DNA of 64,000 nt from Deinococcus cellulosilyticus NBRC 106333 = KACC 11606 (GCF_007990775.1 NZ_BJXB01000003.1:255692-319691), one strand, 5' to 3'. Positions 41,469-50,282 are shown, counted from the stretch's first letter. A program made the numbers and translations. The notes: generated by a model not told the origin, from the letters alone.

Positions 41469-42131
41469 TCAGTTTTTTCGGGTGCGCAGGTGGGGGGCTT
41501 TGACTTCCAGATCCACCACGTTCTTGATCTTGCCGTCTTCCAGCACCACCACTTTCTGGGCCAGCAACTCGGCCTCGATGTGGTCGTGGGTGACCAGCAA
41601 GATGGTCTGGCCCGTTTCCTGCCAGATGGTTTTCAGTTCTTCTCCCAGCGAATTGCGGGTGTGGGGGTCCAGGGCAGAGAAAGGCTCGTCCAGCAGAAGA
41701 AGATCAGGCTTCATGATCAGGGCGCGGGCCAGGGCCACACGCTGTTTCTGGCCTCCGGAGAGTTCGTGAATGCGACGCTTCTCATAGCCCTTGAGGCCCA
41801 CCAGTTCCAGGGCTGCTCTGGCCCTTTCCTCACGGTCAAATCTGCTGGCCCCCTGCATTTCCAGACCAAAAGTCACGTTGTGCAGTGCCGTACGCCAGGG
41901 AAACAGTCCGGGGTCCTGCTGCACCATGATGATGCGGGTGCCAGGAGCAAATTCCAGTTTTCCGGCAGTGGGCTTGTAGTTTCCAGAAAGCAGGTTGAGC
42001 AGGGTGCTTTTTCCGCTTCCTGAAGGCCCCACCACGCTGAGGAAATCCCCCTTCTGGACGGTGAGGTCCAGAGGTCCCACGGTGCTCTGGGTGTTGTAGG
42101 AATACTCCACCTCTTGAAGCTGAACAATCAT
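41469..42131 (-). CDS. ABC transporter ATPase (nitrate/sulfonate/taurine type)
   Basis: 220 residues. Walker A VGPSGSGKSTLLNLLSG, signature IHELSGGQKQRVALARALIM, Walker B DLLLLDEPFSALDPHTRN and switch His in LLVTHDHIEAELLA. The closest class is SsuB/TauB/NrtD. The ATG overlaps the permease stop (ATGA). Last gene of a four-gene operon with a permease and two binding proteins. Confidence 0.93.
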   Translation of the reverse strand: MIVQLQEVEYSYNTQSTVGPLDLTVQKGDFLSVVGPSGSGKSTLLNLLSGNYKPTAGKLEFAPGTRIIMVQQDPGLFPWRTALHNVTFGLEMQGASRFDREERARAALELVGLKGYEKRRIHELSGGQKQRVALARALIMKPDLLLLDEPFSALDPHTRNSLGEELKTIWQETGQTILLVTHDHIEAELLAQKVVVLEDGKIKNVVDLEVKAPHLRTRKN

Positions 42132-42943
42132 TGACGCACCTCCAGGCCGTAACGGGTGCGGGTGCTGTTCTCAAAGCGCCTGAGCACCTGATCGAAAATC
42201 CCACCAACCACACCGACCATCAGGATGGTGGTGATCACCAGGGCCATGTTGCTGATGTTTCTGCCCGTCTCCAGCACCTGCCCAAGGCCAGGGTTGGAGG
42301 TGAGGAGTTCTGCACCGATCAGGGCACGCCAGCTGAAGCTCCAGGCGGTTCTGAGGCCCGTGATCAGGTTGGGAACAGCAGCTGGAATCAGCACATGGGT
42401 GTACAGTTTGAGCCCTTTTGCACCCAGGTTTTTCCCTGCAGTGACCACAGCAGGATTCACATTCAAAAGGGCACTGCTGATGGCCAGGGTGATGGGGAGG
42501 GTGCCTTCCAGAATCACCACGAAGAGTACGGCTCTTTCATTCAGACCGAACCACAGGATGGCCAGAGGCACAAACGCAATGGAGGGAATGCTTTGAATGG
42601 CTGTGAACCACGTTCCAACGGTGTCCCTGAGGGTGCGGTTCGCGCTGAGAATCACACCCAGAACCACACCCAGGCCCACAGCAATGGCATAGCCCAGCAG
42701 CACCCGTCGCAGGCTGCCTGTCACGGCATGGATCAGTTGACCATCGTTGGGGTTTTCACTGGGAACGAAGCCGTAACGCAACTCCTCCCACACCAGTTGA
42801 GGGGTGGGCATCACATAGGGAGGCCAGAGCTTCAGCACACTGGTGAGCAGGTACCACAGGCCAAGCAGGAAGAGAACGCCAAGAATTTGCCACACCCACA
42901 GGGGTGTGGTCCTTTTTGCTTTGGGGGCCAGGGTGCGCTGCAC
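42128..42943 (-). CDS. ABC transporter permease (nitrate/sulfonate/taurine type)
   Basis: 271 residues with six membrane segments and the BPD_transp_1 core; the EAA-like loop is GKNLGAKGLKLYTHVLIPAA. SsuC/TauC-like. The GTG start has AGGTG at a spacing of about 6 and lies one base after the stop of the upstream binding protein. Confidence 0.92.
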   Translation of the reverse strand: MQRTLAPKAKRTTPLWVWQILGVLFLLGLWYLLTSVLKLWPPYVMPTPQLVWEELRYGFVPSENPNDGQLIHAVTGSLRRVLLGYAIAVGLGVVLGVILSANRTLRDTVGTWFTAIQSIPSIAFVPLAILWFGLNERAVLFVVILEGTLPITLAISSALLNVNPAVVTAGKNLGAKGLKLYTHVLIPAAVPNLITGLRTAWSFSWRALIGAELLTSNPGLGQVLETGRNISNMALVITTILMVGVVGGIFDQVLRRFENSTRTRYGLEVRQ

Positions 42944-42944
42944 G

Positions 42945-43892
42945 TTACTTCACCTCGTTCAGGTAACTGGGGTTGATCAGGGTGTTCCAGTCAGGCAGGG
43001 TACGGATGAACCCGGCTTCCTTGTTGAGGTCTGCGTATTCCTTGAGGGCATCCAGATTGAAACTGGTGGTGATCTCGGTGCGTTTGAGGGCACGCTGCAG
43101 CACCCGGGGGTCCACTTTTTCCTTGGTGAGCTTCAGAAGCTCTCTGGAGATGGAGGCCTGGGCAGCAGGACCATTGCTCTTGATGAAATTCACGGCCTTG
43201 ATGTGCCCACGCAGGAAGGCTTTGACCAGTTCAGGGTTTTCCTGGGCAAATTTGGTGTTCACGATGACCAGGGTGGTGGGGTAATCGCCGTTTCGCCAGA
43301 CGGTTTTCTCGTTGCCCACAAGGGTACCCCCCCGATTTTCCAGTACAGCCCCCCAGGGTTCTGGGACGAGGGCGGCATCCAGTTGTTTTGCTGCAAAGGC
43401 AGCCGCCACATCTGCAGGTGCGAGGGGTTGAATGGTGACTTTGCCTGTCAGCCCTTCCTCTTTGAGGATGTGTCTGAGGCTGATGTCCTGGGTGTTGCCC
43501 AGCGTGGGAACGGCCACTTTTTTTCCTGCAAGGTCCTTGTAGCTCTTGATGCCTGTCCCCTTGCGGGCGACCAGCACTGCACCTGCATTTGACGCCCCGG
43601 CGATGATCTGAACAGGCAAGCCCCGCACAGCACCGTTGATGGCAGGACCAGGGCCAATGAAACCGATGTCGATTTCCCCTGCTGCGAAAGCCTCATTGAG
43701 GGCGGTGCCAGCCACGAATTCTTTTGCGCTCAGTTTGACGTTGCCGAGTTCCTTCTGAAAATAACCTTTTTCAAGCCCGACCAGTGCGGCAGCGTGGGTC
43801 ACGTTGGGAAAGTAACCCAATCTGACGGTGGTGGCTTTCTGGGCAGATGCTGCGCCAATCAGCAGCAGGGTTGTGAATAGCAGTTTTTTCAT
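42945..43892 (-). CDS. ABC substrate-binding protein 1 (aliphatic sulfonate/nitrate type)
   Basis: 315 residues; signal peptide MKKLLFTTLLLIGAASA, not lipidated (no Cys). The family stretch TTVRLGYFPNVTHAAALVGL, AAGEIDIGFIGPGPAINGAV and VAAAFAAKQLDAALVPEPWG is typical of SsuA/TauA/NrtA-like receptors. It is about half identical to the binding protein encoded just upstream, from which it appears duplicated. ATG at 43892 has GAGG at a spacing of 6. Confidence 0.9.
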   Translation of the reverse strand: MKKLLFTTLLLIGAASAQKATTVRLGYFPNVTHAAALVGLEKGYFQKELGNVKLSAKEFVAGTALNEAFAAGEIDIGFIGPGPAINGAVRGLPVQIIAGASNAGAVLVARKGTGIKSYKDLAGKKVAVPTLGNTQDISLRHILKEEGLTGKVTIQPLAPADVAAAFAAKQLDAALVPEPWGAVLENRGGTLVGNEKTVWRNGDYPTTLVIVNTKFAQENPELVKAFLRGHIKAVNFIKSNGPAAQASISRELLKLTKEKVDPRVLQRALKRTEITTSFNLDALKEYADLNKEAGFIRTLPDWNTLINPSYLNEVK

Positions 43893-43900
43893 GTCGAACC

Positions 43901-44869
43901 TCACTTGGCGAGTTTCTGAACCAGACTGAGATTGAGGAATTGGGAGAAATCTGGGGTGGCACGGGCAAATCCGGCATCTCTGTTCAGCTCGGCGTATTCT
44001 TCCAGGGTGTCTAAAGGAATCTGCCAGCCGATTCTGGTGCGGGAGAGGGCCTTGAAGAGGACCTTCTGGTCAGGGCGTTGCTTGGTGATGTCGTAAATCT
44101 CGTTGGAGAGGGCTTTCTGGGCCAGCACATTGGATTTTTTGATGTAGTTGATGCCATCCAGATGGCCCTTGAGGATCGCTTCTGTGATCTTGGGGTTCTC
44201 TTTCATGAAGGTGGTGTTGCCCACCAGCACGGTGGTGGTGTAGTTGCCACCTTTCCAGATCTGGCGCTCACTCAGGACCAGTCTGGCACCCTGCTGTTCC
44301 AGCACTGCACCCCAGGGCTCCTGCACGAGCGCGGCATCCACCTGTTTGGAGGCAAATGCAGCAGGCATGTCAGCGGGGTTGATGGGGACGATGGTGACAT
44401 CGCCGCCCTGATCGGTGGGTTTGAGGCCTGCTTCTCTCAGGATATAACGCAGACTGATGTCCTGCGTAGAGCCACGTGTGGGCACCGCAACTTTCTTGCC
44501 TTTGAGGCCCTTCACACCGGTGATTTTCACATCACCTCTGGAGACCAGAACGGCTCCAGCCTGGGCTGCACCGCTGATCACCTGAATGGGCACACCGCGC
44601 ATGAAGGCGTTCATGGCAGGGCCAGGTCCAACGTAGGCAAAGTCAATGGCTCCGGCAGCGAAAGCTTCATTGATCTGCGAGCCGTTGGCAAACTCTTTGA
44701 CTTCCAGTTTGATGCCTGCCCCCAGTTCCTTCTGGAACAGTTTCTGGTTCACTGCCACCAGACCTGCAGCGTGGGTCACGTTGGGGAAGATGCCGATGCG
44801 GACGGTGGTGGCCTTCTGTGCAGATGCAGCGCCGAGGATGAGCAGGGTGGTCAGGAGAATCTTTTTCAT
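43901..44869 (-). CDS. ABC substrate-binding protein 2 (aliphatic sulfonate/nitrate type)
   Basis: 322 residues; signal peptide MKKILLTTLLILGAASA. TTVRIGIFPNVTHAAGLVAV, AAGAIDFAYVGPGPAMNAFM and MPAAFASKQVDAALVQEPWG align with the second binding protein. Having two receptors for one permease suggests two ligands, such as a sulfonate and a sulfate ester. AAGGAG lies 9 bases before the ATG at 44869; the ORF upstream of that overlaps the hairpin. First gene of the transporter operon. Confidence 0.9.
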   Translation of the reverse strand: MKKILLTTLLILGAASAQKATTVRIGIFPNVTHAAGLVAVNQKLFQKELGAGIKLEVKEFANGSQINEAFAAGAIDFAYVGPGPAMNAFMRGVPIQVISGAAQAGAVLVSRGDVKITGVKGLKGKKVAVPTRGSTQDISLRYILREAGLKPTDQGGDVTIVPINPADMPAAFASKQVDAALVQEPWGAVLEQQGARLVLSERQIWKGGNYTTTVLVGNTTFMKENPKITEAILKGHLDGINYIKKSNVLAQKALSNEIYDITKQRPDQKVLFKALSRTRIGWQIPLDTLEEYAELNRDAGFARATPDFSQFLNLSLVQKLAK

Positions 44870-44891
44870 GGTGTGGGGCTCCTTGTCAAAA

Positions 44892-44918
44892 GTGATGCTC
44901 AACAGGTGTGAGCATCAC
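44892..44918 (-). terminator. Hairpin between DUF4395 and the ABC operon
   Basis: Perfect 10-bp inverted repeat GTGATGCTCA / TGAGCATCAC with loop CACCTGT on the minus strand, followed by TTTTG. It may terminate the DUF4395 transcript partially, or be an operator or attenuator for the ABC operon. Confidence 0.55.
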
Positions 44919-44934
44919 AGAAGTGGCGAAAAGG

Positions 44935-45348
44935 TCAGTGTTGTTTGCTCTGGCGGAAGCTGCGCAGTTTCAGGTGGTAGAAGATCTGGCATCCCAGGCA
45001 GAAACCGGTGGTCAGGTTGATCAGGGCCAGCAGCACCACAATGCCTGCAAGAACTGCAGCAAGAATCAGGCTCTGGCTGAAGAGGGCCAGGCTGGAAGCC
45101 AGCAGGAATGCACCCCCGAGAAGCTGGGCAAACTGGCTGGCTTCAAAGGACTGGGGGATCTCAATCTGAAGACCAGTGAGCTTGCTGTAGAGCCAGCGAA
45201 AGGGGGAGTAAGCGGGCTGCACTGCGCCAACCAGAATGGTAAAGGCCAGACAGAACAGCAGTCCGGGCACCTGAAGCACCATTGCGATCAGGGTCAGTGC
45301 GATCATGTTGCTTTGCTGAAAGTGTTCCAAACTGGGTCTGTGGTCCAT
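44935..45348 (-). CDS. DUF4395 membrane protein
   Basis: 137 residues, three to four membrane segments, with the family motif NLTTGFCLGCQIFYHL near the C-terminus, whose two cysteines (CxxC) suggest thiol or sulfur chemistry. DUF4395 proteins are often found with rhodaneses and thioredoxins. AGGAGGGC lies 6 bases before the ATG. The promoter holds a palindromic site (45373-45397). It precedes the sulfonate-type ABC operon on the same strand and may be co-regulated with it. Confidence 0.82.
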   Translation of the reverse strand: MDHRPSLEHFQQSNMIALTLIAMVLQVPGLLFCLAFTILVGAVQPAYSPFRWLYSKLTGLQIEIPQSFEASQFAQLLGGAFLLASSLALFSQSLILAAVLAGIVVLLALINLTTGFCLGCQIFYHLKLRSFRQSKQH

Positions 45349-45372
45349 GGGGCAAGCCCTCCTGAAGAATAG

Positions 45373-45402
45373 TTGAGTAGAATAGTAAACTACTCAATTT
45401 AC
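45373..45402 (-). promoter_or_regulatory. Rrf2-type operator and promoter of DUF4395/ABC operon
   Basis: Inverted repeat TTGAGTAG - 9 bases - CTACTCAA (45373-45397). On the minus strand TTGTAA, 17-bp spacer, TCTACT forms the promoter, with the -10 box inside the right arm. The Rrf2 gene immediately upstream is the obvious candidate repressor. Confidence 0.65.
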
Positions 45403-45509
45403 AAGGATTGTAAACAATGCTGCTGTGCGGGTCAAGACCTGTCTGGGACTTGTCTAAAAGCGAGCCAGTGCTCAATTGCAGCAGCAAAGAGAAAACCGAA
45501 CCCAGCATG

Positions 45510-45540
45510 AAAAAAATCCCCTGCGCACTGTTGCACAGGA
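45510..45540 (-). terminator. Rho-independent terminator of the Rrf2 gene
   Basis: On the minus strand: CCTGTGC / GCGCAGG stem with a 6-base loop, then GGATTTTTTT. Confidence 0.8.
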
Positions 45541-45567
45541 GACCGGAAAACCATCAAAATGTACAGC

Positions 45568-46035
45568 TCAGACGTTGGGCCTCAGCAGGTGACCCAGACA
45601 GTACGAATAATTGTTCCCCTGCTTGAAATCCTGCACCAGATCTGCAACGGTCATCTCGCCCAGCACCTCCAGCACAGCATCCCGAATGCGACGCCAGATC
45701 CTGTTGCGGGCAAAACATCTGGGTTCTTCCGGGCAGTCCTCATGCCAGTTCAGGCTGATGCAAGAGAGGGGAGCCACTGGACCATCCACAGCACGCACCA
45801 CCTCACACAGGCTCACCAGATGGGGCTTGCGGGCCAGCGCATACCCGCCACCGATGCCTTTTTTGGACTTGATGATGTTCTTGCTCGACAGCAGGGCCAG
45901 AATGCGCACCAGGTAAGGACGGGCGATGCCGGTGTGTTCGCTGATCTCATCGCTGCTCACCCAGCGGTCCAGCTCCTGCATGCCCAGATAGCCAAGAGCC
46001 TGAAATGAGTAGATATCGGTGGTGGAAAGACGCAT
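45568..46035 (-). CDS. Rrf2-family transcriptional regulator
   Basis: 155 residues. Winged helix: TDIYSFQALGYLGMQELDRW, SSDEISEHTGIARPYLVRIL, ALLSSKNIIKSKKGIGGGYA. Three cysteines lie in SCISLNWHEDCPEEPRC, the Fe-S-binding loop seen in IscR/NsrR-type members. The -10 TACACT ends 8 bases before the ATG. Located directly upstream of a DUF4395/sulfonate-ABC cluster whose promoter carries a 25-bp inverted repeat, so a CymR-like sulfur or redox regulator is inferred. Confidence 0.9.
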   Translation of the reverse strand: MRLSTTDIYSFQALGYLGMQELDRWVSSDEISEHTGIARPYLVRILALLSSKNIIKSKKGIGGGYALARKPHLVSLCEVVRAVDGPVAPLSCISLNWHEDCPEEPRCFARNRIWRRIRDAVLEVLGEMTVADLVQDFKQGNNYSYCLGHLLRPNV

Positions 46036-46095
46036 ATGGGATCAGTGTACCAATTTAGGGAACTTGTAGATTGTGCTTCAAGGGTGGGTTGGAAG

Positions 46096-46346
46096 GCTGC
46101 CGAGGGCCGAGAGCCGAGGGCCGAGGGCAAAAGACAGGTTTCTGGCTTTCACTCGTTCGTGAAAATGTCTTGCATTGGGAAATGATCAAAGCTCAGAGGC
46201 TCATGGGCAAGAAGCCCTTCCGTATGGGATAAACCTCCTGGTTTTAGAGCAGTTCCCTGGTTGAAACCAAACATCCATCTCGTCTGAACAATCCCAACAA
46301 CCACCAGAAGGGTTTCTGCTTTTTGCTCTCGGCCCTCGGCAAATAC
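46096..46346. repeat. Heptad-repeat hairpin element, GCCGAGR type
   Basis: It fills the 46036-46358 gap. The left arm has heptads GCCGAGG, GCCGAGA, GCCGAGG, GCCGAGG (about 46098-46128). The right arm GCTCTCGGCCCTCGGC (46325-46340) is complementary to it. The core is about 200 bp, longer than in other copies. It uses the same unit as the 779-982 element. Confidence 0.6.
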
Positions 46347-46358
46347 CCAATTCCCATC

Positions 46359-46385
46359 AAAAAAACCTGCCTTCAAGAGGCAGGT
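46359..46385 (-). terminator. Rho-independent terminator of the roadblock gene
   Basis: On the minus strand: ACCTGCCT / AGGCAGGT stem, 5-base loop, then TTTTTT. Confidence 0.87.
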
Positions 46386-46409
46386 CTGATCGAGACGTCA
46401 GAGCACTTT

Positions 46410-46772
46410 TTACAGCATCTCTGCGATTTTACGGGTTGCATCGCGGGCTTCCAGGTGAATGAGACCCACACTGGACCAACTGGGTGCAACCACAGCCAGC
46501 ACGCCCTTGGTTCCGGCGGCATAGATCAGGATCTGTGCGCTGGAGCCAGTGACGCTGGTTTCACTAAGGGTTCCTGCGTTCAGTGTCTCACTGATGCGTT
46601 TCCCCAGACCTAGGGCCGTTGCCGCCATCGCAGCCACTCGTGTCGGGTCGGTGCCAGCCATCGAGTATGCGATGGGCAGACCGTCTGTAGAGGCCACCAT
46701 CACCCCTTGAAGCTCGGGGATGGCACTGCGAAGGTGATCGATGATGTGTTGCAGTTGTTCCTGTTTGCTCAT
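46410..46772 (-). CDS. Roadblock/LC7-domain protein (MglB-like)
   Basis: 120 residues, one roadblock domain: PELQGVMVASTDGLPIAYSM and TKGVLAVVAPSWSSVGLIHL. MglB-type proteins are GTPase-activating partners of Ras-like MglA, but no MglA gene lies in the window. The start at 46772 gives the standard domain length; the ORF extends to 46826 without support. Single-gene unit before the terminator. Confidence 0.87.
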   Translation of the reverse strand: MSKQEQLQHIIDHLRSAIPELQGVMVASTDGLPIAYSMAGTDPTRVAAMAATALGLGKRISETLNAGTLSETSVTGSSAQILIYAAGTKGVLAVVAPSWSSVGLIHLEARDATRKIAEML

Positions 46773-46905
46773 GATATCAGTCGCCCTTTGATACAATACC
46801 AACTTTCTTGCCCCTAGTATAACCACTGGGTGGGTATCAGGGGTCTACACCAGCAAGATGGATCTGCATCCACGCCATTCGTCTTGCTGTAAACTGAATT
46901 GGCAC

Positions 46906-49116
46906 ATGGATTTACTGTCACAGCTAAACCCCAACCAGGCCGAGGCTGCTGCCCATTATACCGGACCCGCTCTGGTGATTGCGGGCGCAGGAAGTGGCAA
47001 GACCCGCACCCTGGTTTACCGCCTCGCCCACCTGATCATGCACCACCACGTCCCACCCAGAGAAATCCTGGCGGTGACGTTCACCAACAAGGCCGCCGCC
47101 GAGATGCGCGAACGGGCCGAAAAGCTGGTTTATGGTGCCAGTGACCTCTGGATGAGCACTTTTCACTCCGCAGGGGTGCGCATTCTGCGTGCCTATGGCG
47201 AGAACATCGGCCTCAAGCGCGGCTTCGTGATTCTGGATGACGACGATCAACTTGACCTTCTGAAAGAGATCATGGGCAACATTCCAGGCATGCCCCAGGA
47301 ATCCAATCCCAGGTACCTGCGGGCCATCATCGACAAGGCCAAATCCAACCTCTGGACCCCCGATGACCTGTACGTCAAAGGAGACGAGTTCATGGCGGGC
47401 CTGCGCAAAGACGTTGCCGTCGAGGGATACCGCCGCTATGAATCCCGCATGCGGGGCATGAACGCCATTGATTTCGGGGACCTGCTCTCTGAAACCGTGC
47501 GCCTCTTCAGAGAGGTGCCTGAGGTGCTGGAGAAAATCCAGGCCCGTGCCCGGTTCATCATGATCGACGAGTACCAGGACACCAACACCGCCCAGTATGA
47601 ATTTGCAAGGCAACTGGCAAAAAAGGAAAGAAATCTTCTGGTCGTTGGGGACCCCGACCAGAGTATCTATAAATTTCGTGGAGCAGACATTAAGAATATT
47701 CTGGACTTTCAGCAGGATTACCCAGATTCTAAAGTCTACAAACTTGAGGAGAATTACCGGTCCAGTGCCAAGGTCCTCACCATTGCCAACAAGCTGATTG
47801 AAAACAATGCCGAGCGTCTGGACAAAACCCTGGTGCCTGTCAAACCAGAAGGGGAGGATGTCTGGTTCTACCGGGCCACCGATCAGAAGTTTGAGTCGGA
47901 CTTCATCGCCCAGCAGATCACCCTCCTGAGCCACAAGGGATACAAACTCACCGACATGGCTGTGCTGTACCGCACCAATGCCCAGTCCCGCGTGGTGGAA
48001 GAATCCCTCAGACGGGCCCAGATTCCAGCCAAGATTGTGGGTGGGGTGGGATTTTATGACCGCCGGGAAATCAAAGACATCCTGGCGTATGCAAGGCTGG
48101 CCATCAACCCCTCCGACGATGTGGCCTTCAGGCGCATTGTGGGCCGTCCCAAAAGGGGCATCGGGGACACGGCTGTCCAGAAGTTGCTGGACTGGGGCAG
48201 CCTGCACCGCAAATCCCTGCTGGAAGCGGCAAGCATGGCAGACACCATCCTGGAGCGCGGGGCAAGCAAATGTCAGGAATTCGCCCTCCTGATGCAGTCC
48301 CTGTCTGAATCCGTGGACCTGTACGAACCCCACCACTTCCTGAGGCTGGTCATTGAATCCACCGGATACCTGGAGATGCTCAAACTCGAAGGCCAGGAAG
48401 GTCTGGACCGCCGGGAAAACCTTGAAGAGTTGCTGAACGCCGCCACCGACTGGAGTGAACAGCACGAGGGGGGTTCCATTGCAGACTTTCTCGATGATGC
48501 CGCCCTGCTTTCAAGCGTGGATGACGAAAAAGTCAAACGCGAAAATGGTGGCGTTCCTGATGAAAGCGTCACTCTGATGACCCTGCACAACGCCAAGGGG
48601 CTGGAATTTCCGGTGGTGTTCATCGTGGGGGTGGAGGAGGGCCTTCTGCCGAGCCGCAACAGCCTGATGGAACCCGGAGGTCTGGAAGAGGAAAGGCGTC
48701 TGTTTTATGTGGGGATCACCCGTGCCATGGACCGCCTGTACCTGACTGCTGCTGAGAACCGCATGCAATACGGCAAAACCAACGCCTGCGAGGACAGTCG
48801 CTTTCTGGAAGAAATTGAAGGTGGCTTTGTGCCTGTTGACCTTTACGGCCAGCCTGCCACCGCCAAGAAACGCGGCAACTGGTCCAGCTTTCACCCCAGT
48901 GCTCCCAGCGTCCCCAAATCCACTGCACCGAGCCCCACAGCAGTTTCGGAATCGGACGGTTTCAAAGGGGGAGAACGGGTCAAGCACCCCAAATTCGGCA
49001 CAGGCATCGTGCTGGCCGTTGCAGGCTTTGGCGACAAGCAGCAGGTCACGGTGAACTTCCCGGGGGTGGGGAACAAGACCCTGCTCACCAAGTTTGCGAA
49101 TTTGACCCGGGCCTGA
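46906..49116 (+). CDS. uvrD: ATP-dependent DNA helicase UvrD/PcrA
   Basis: 736 residues, superfamily 1A 3'-5' helicase for nucleotide excision and mismatch repair. Motif I IAGAGSGKTRTLVYRL, Ia FTNKAAAEMRERAEKL, II MIDEYQDTN, III VVGDPDQSIYKFRGAD, IV NYRSSAKVLTIANKL, V TLMTLHNAKGLEFPVVF, VI RLFYVGITRAMDRLYL. The C-terminal tail carries a Tudor-like KHPKFGTGIVLAVAGFGDKQ, the RNA-polymerase contact of PcrA. ATG at 46906 follows a -10 TAAACT by 12 bases; the upstream ORF is unsupported. Confidence 0.96.
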   Translation: MDLLSQLNPNQAEAAAHYTGPALVIAGAGSGKTRTLVYRLAHLIMHHHVPPREILAVTFTNKAAAEMRERAEKLVYGASDLWMSTFHSAGVRILRAYGENIGLKRGFVILDDDDQLDLLKEIMGNIPGMPQESNPRYLRAIIDKAKSNLWTPDDLYVKGDEFMAGLRKDVAVEGYRRYESRMRGMNAIDFGDLLSETVRLFREVPEVLEKIQARARFIMIDEYQDTNTAQYEFARQLAKKERNLLVVGDPDQSIYKFRGADIKNILDFQQDYPDSKVYKLEENYRSSAKVLTIANKLIENNAERLDKTLVPVKPEGEDVWFYRATDQKFESDFIAQQITLLSHKGYKLTDMAVLYRTNAQSRVVEESLRRAQIPAKIVGGVGFYDRREIKDILAYARLAINPSDDVAFRRIVGRPKRGIGDTAVQKLLDWGSLHRKSLLEAASMADTILERGASKCQEFALLMQSLSESVDLYEPHHFLRLVIESTGYLEMLKLEGQEGLDRRENLEELLNAATDWSEQHEGGSIADFLDDAALLSSVDDEKVKRENGGVPDESVTLMTLHNAKGLEFPVVFIVGVEEGLLPSRNSLMEPGGLEEERRLFYVGITRAMDRLYLTAAENRMQYGKTNACEDSRFLEEIEGGFVPVDLYGQPATAKKRGNWSSFHPSAPSVPKSTAPSPTAVSESDGFKGGERVKHPKFGTGIVLAVAGFGDKQQVTVNFPGVGNKTLLTKFANLTRA

Positions 49117-49130
49117 ACAGGTTCTGACTT

Positions 49131-49162
49131 GCAGGGGATCTTGAGGGGTCCCCTGCTTTTCT
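49131..49162 (+). terminator. Rho-independent terminator of uvrD
   Basis: Stem GCAGGGGA / TCCCCTGC with a 10-base loop, then TTTTCT. Confidence 0.75.
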
Positions 49163-49189
49163 GGGTGTGGACTTCGATGGCTGAGGCTC

Positions 49190-49442
49190 AGATCCCCCTG
49201 CTTCTCGCATTCGTTCGAAGCTGTTCCCCTTCTTGCCTCTACTACGTGCTTGCGGGGCGGCCTTCTTGACCTTGACTCACGCGCTCACGGGGCGGCCCGT
49301 TTCGCGCTGGGTCGCCGCGTCGCACTTAGGCGCTTAACGAAGGGGGATGGGGGTTTGTCTCAGATGGAAGCCATCCCAGACGCACACCAAGTCCCCCTTA
49401 ACAAGGGGGACAGTCTCAAGCGAAGCGCGAGGCAGGGGGATC
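49190..49442. mobile_element. MITE-like element with terminal inverted repeats
   Basis: A 253-bp non-coding segment. The left end AGATCCCCCTGC-TTCTCGCATTCG matches the complement of the right end, AGATCCCCCTGC-CTCGCGCTTCG, over about 28 bases with few mismatches. A nested perfect repeat GTCCCCCTT-AAC-AAGGGGGAC lies at 49391-49411. It shares TTCGCGCTGGGTCGCCGC with 62504-62521. No transposase is present, so a non-autonomous element is the likely reading. Target duplication is not clear. Confidence 0.55.
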
Positions 49443-49490
49443 TGACATGGCAGTGCTCTTGAACAACCAACTGCCCTGAGCTGAGAGGAT

Positions 49491-50282
49491 CTAACCCTCC
49501 ACCATCCCCTCAATCTCATCTGTCATCCGTTCCAGATGAAAGGGCACCTGCTCCAGGGGCGCATTCAGCAGGGTGATTGCACGGATGTCTTCTTCAAAGT
49601 GCGCTGGAACCTGCTGGCACCGTTCTTTGACGATGCGCACCAGTTTCTTCTCTCCTGGGTGGGGCAGGTGGTTGATGGCAAAGAGGACGTCAAAATAGGA
49701 TGCCAGAAAGGCAGCGATGCGGTGGTTGATGCTGACCACGTCGTCGCGCTGAATGGCTTTTTTGACCTGATCAAGGTAATTGGGCATTTGTGCCCTCAGC
49801 AGAGGCAGGTTTTTCTGGATGATGTTGTTTTTGAGTGCTTCAGGATAGGGGACACTGTATTTCTCCTGCAACGCTCTTGCCCTGCCTGTGCGGTCAAACA
49901 GGATGCGGGAACGGATGAAGTTGTCCCAGAAGCAGGTGGTGAAACCAATCCAGGGTTCGCAGCGCACCACGGTGCGTTCCATTTCATGTTCAAGCCAGTC
50001 CCAGGAGCGGTAGATCAGTTCAATGGGAGCGCTTCCAATGTGGCCATCGTCCTCAAGTTCCCAGAAGGTGTTGCTCACTTCCATCTTTGCGCCATGCTTT
50101 TCGAACACTGCACGTCTGGAAGCCTCTGGTACAGGCTGACTGGAATACACATAAACGTCATAATCTGAATGCTGATCGGTGGTGGCTGCCGTCTGGGAAC
50201 CTGCAAGCAGCAAGGCTTCCACTTCGGGAATGGCGGCCAGATCATTGAAAAAAAGCTGGAGGGTGTTGGGCAGATGTTGCAT
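49491..50282 (-). CDS. DUF4037-like nucleotidyltransferase
   Basis: 263 residues. LLLAGSQTAATTDQHSDYDVYVYSS is a nucleotidyltransferase core with the G-S...D-x-D pattern (GS at residue 28, DYD near 40), and PIELIYRSWDWLEHEME supplies the third acidic position. The C-terminal half is helical, as in DUF4037 proteins. Substrate unknown; antibiotic modification is possible but not shown. AAGGAG lies 6 bases before the ATG at 50282. Confidence 0.7.
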   Translation of the reverse strand: MQHLPNTLQLFFNDLAAIPEVEALLLAGSQTAATTDQHSDYDVYVYSSQPVPEASRRAVFEKHGAKMEVSNTFWELEDDGHIGSAPIELIYRSWDWLEHEMERTVVRCEPWIGFTTCFWDNFIRSRILFDRTGRARALQEKYSVPYPEALKNNIIQKNLPLLRAQMPNYLDQVKKAIQRDDVVSINHRIAAFLASYFDVLFAINHLPHPGEKKLVRIVKERCQQVPAHFEEDIRAITLLNAPLEQVPFHLERMTDEIEGMVEG

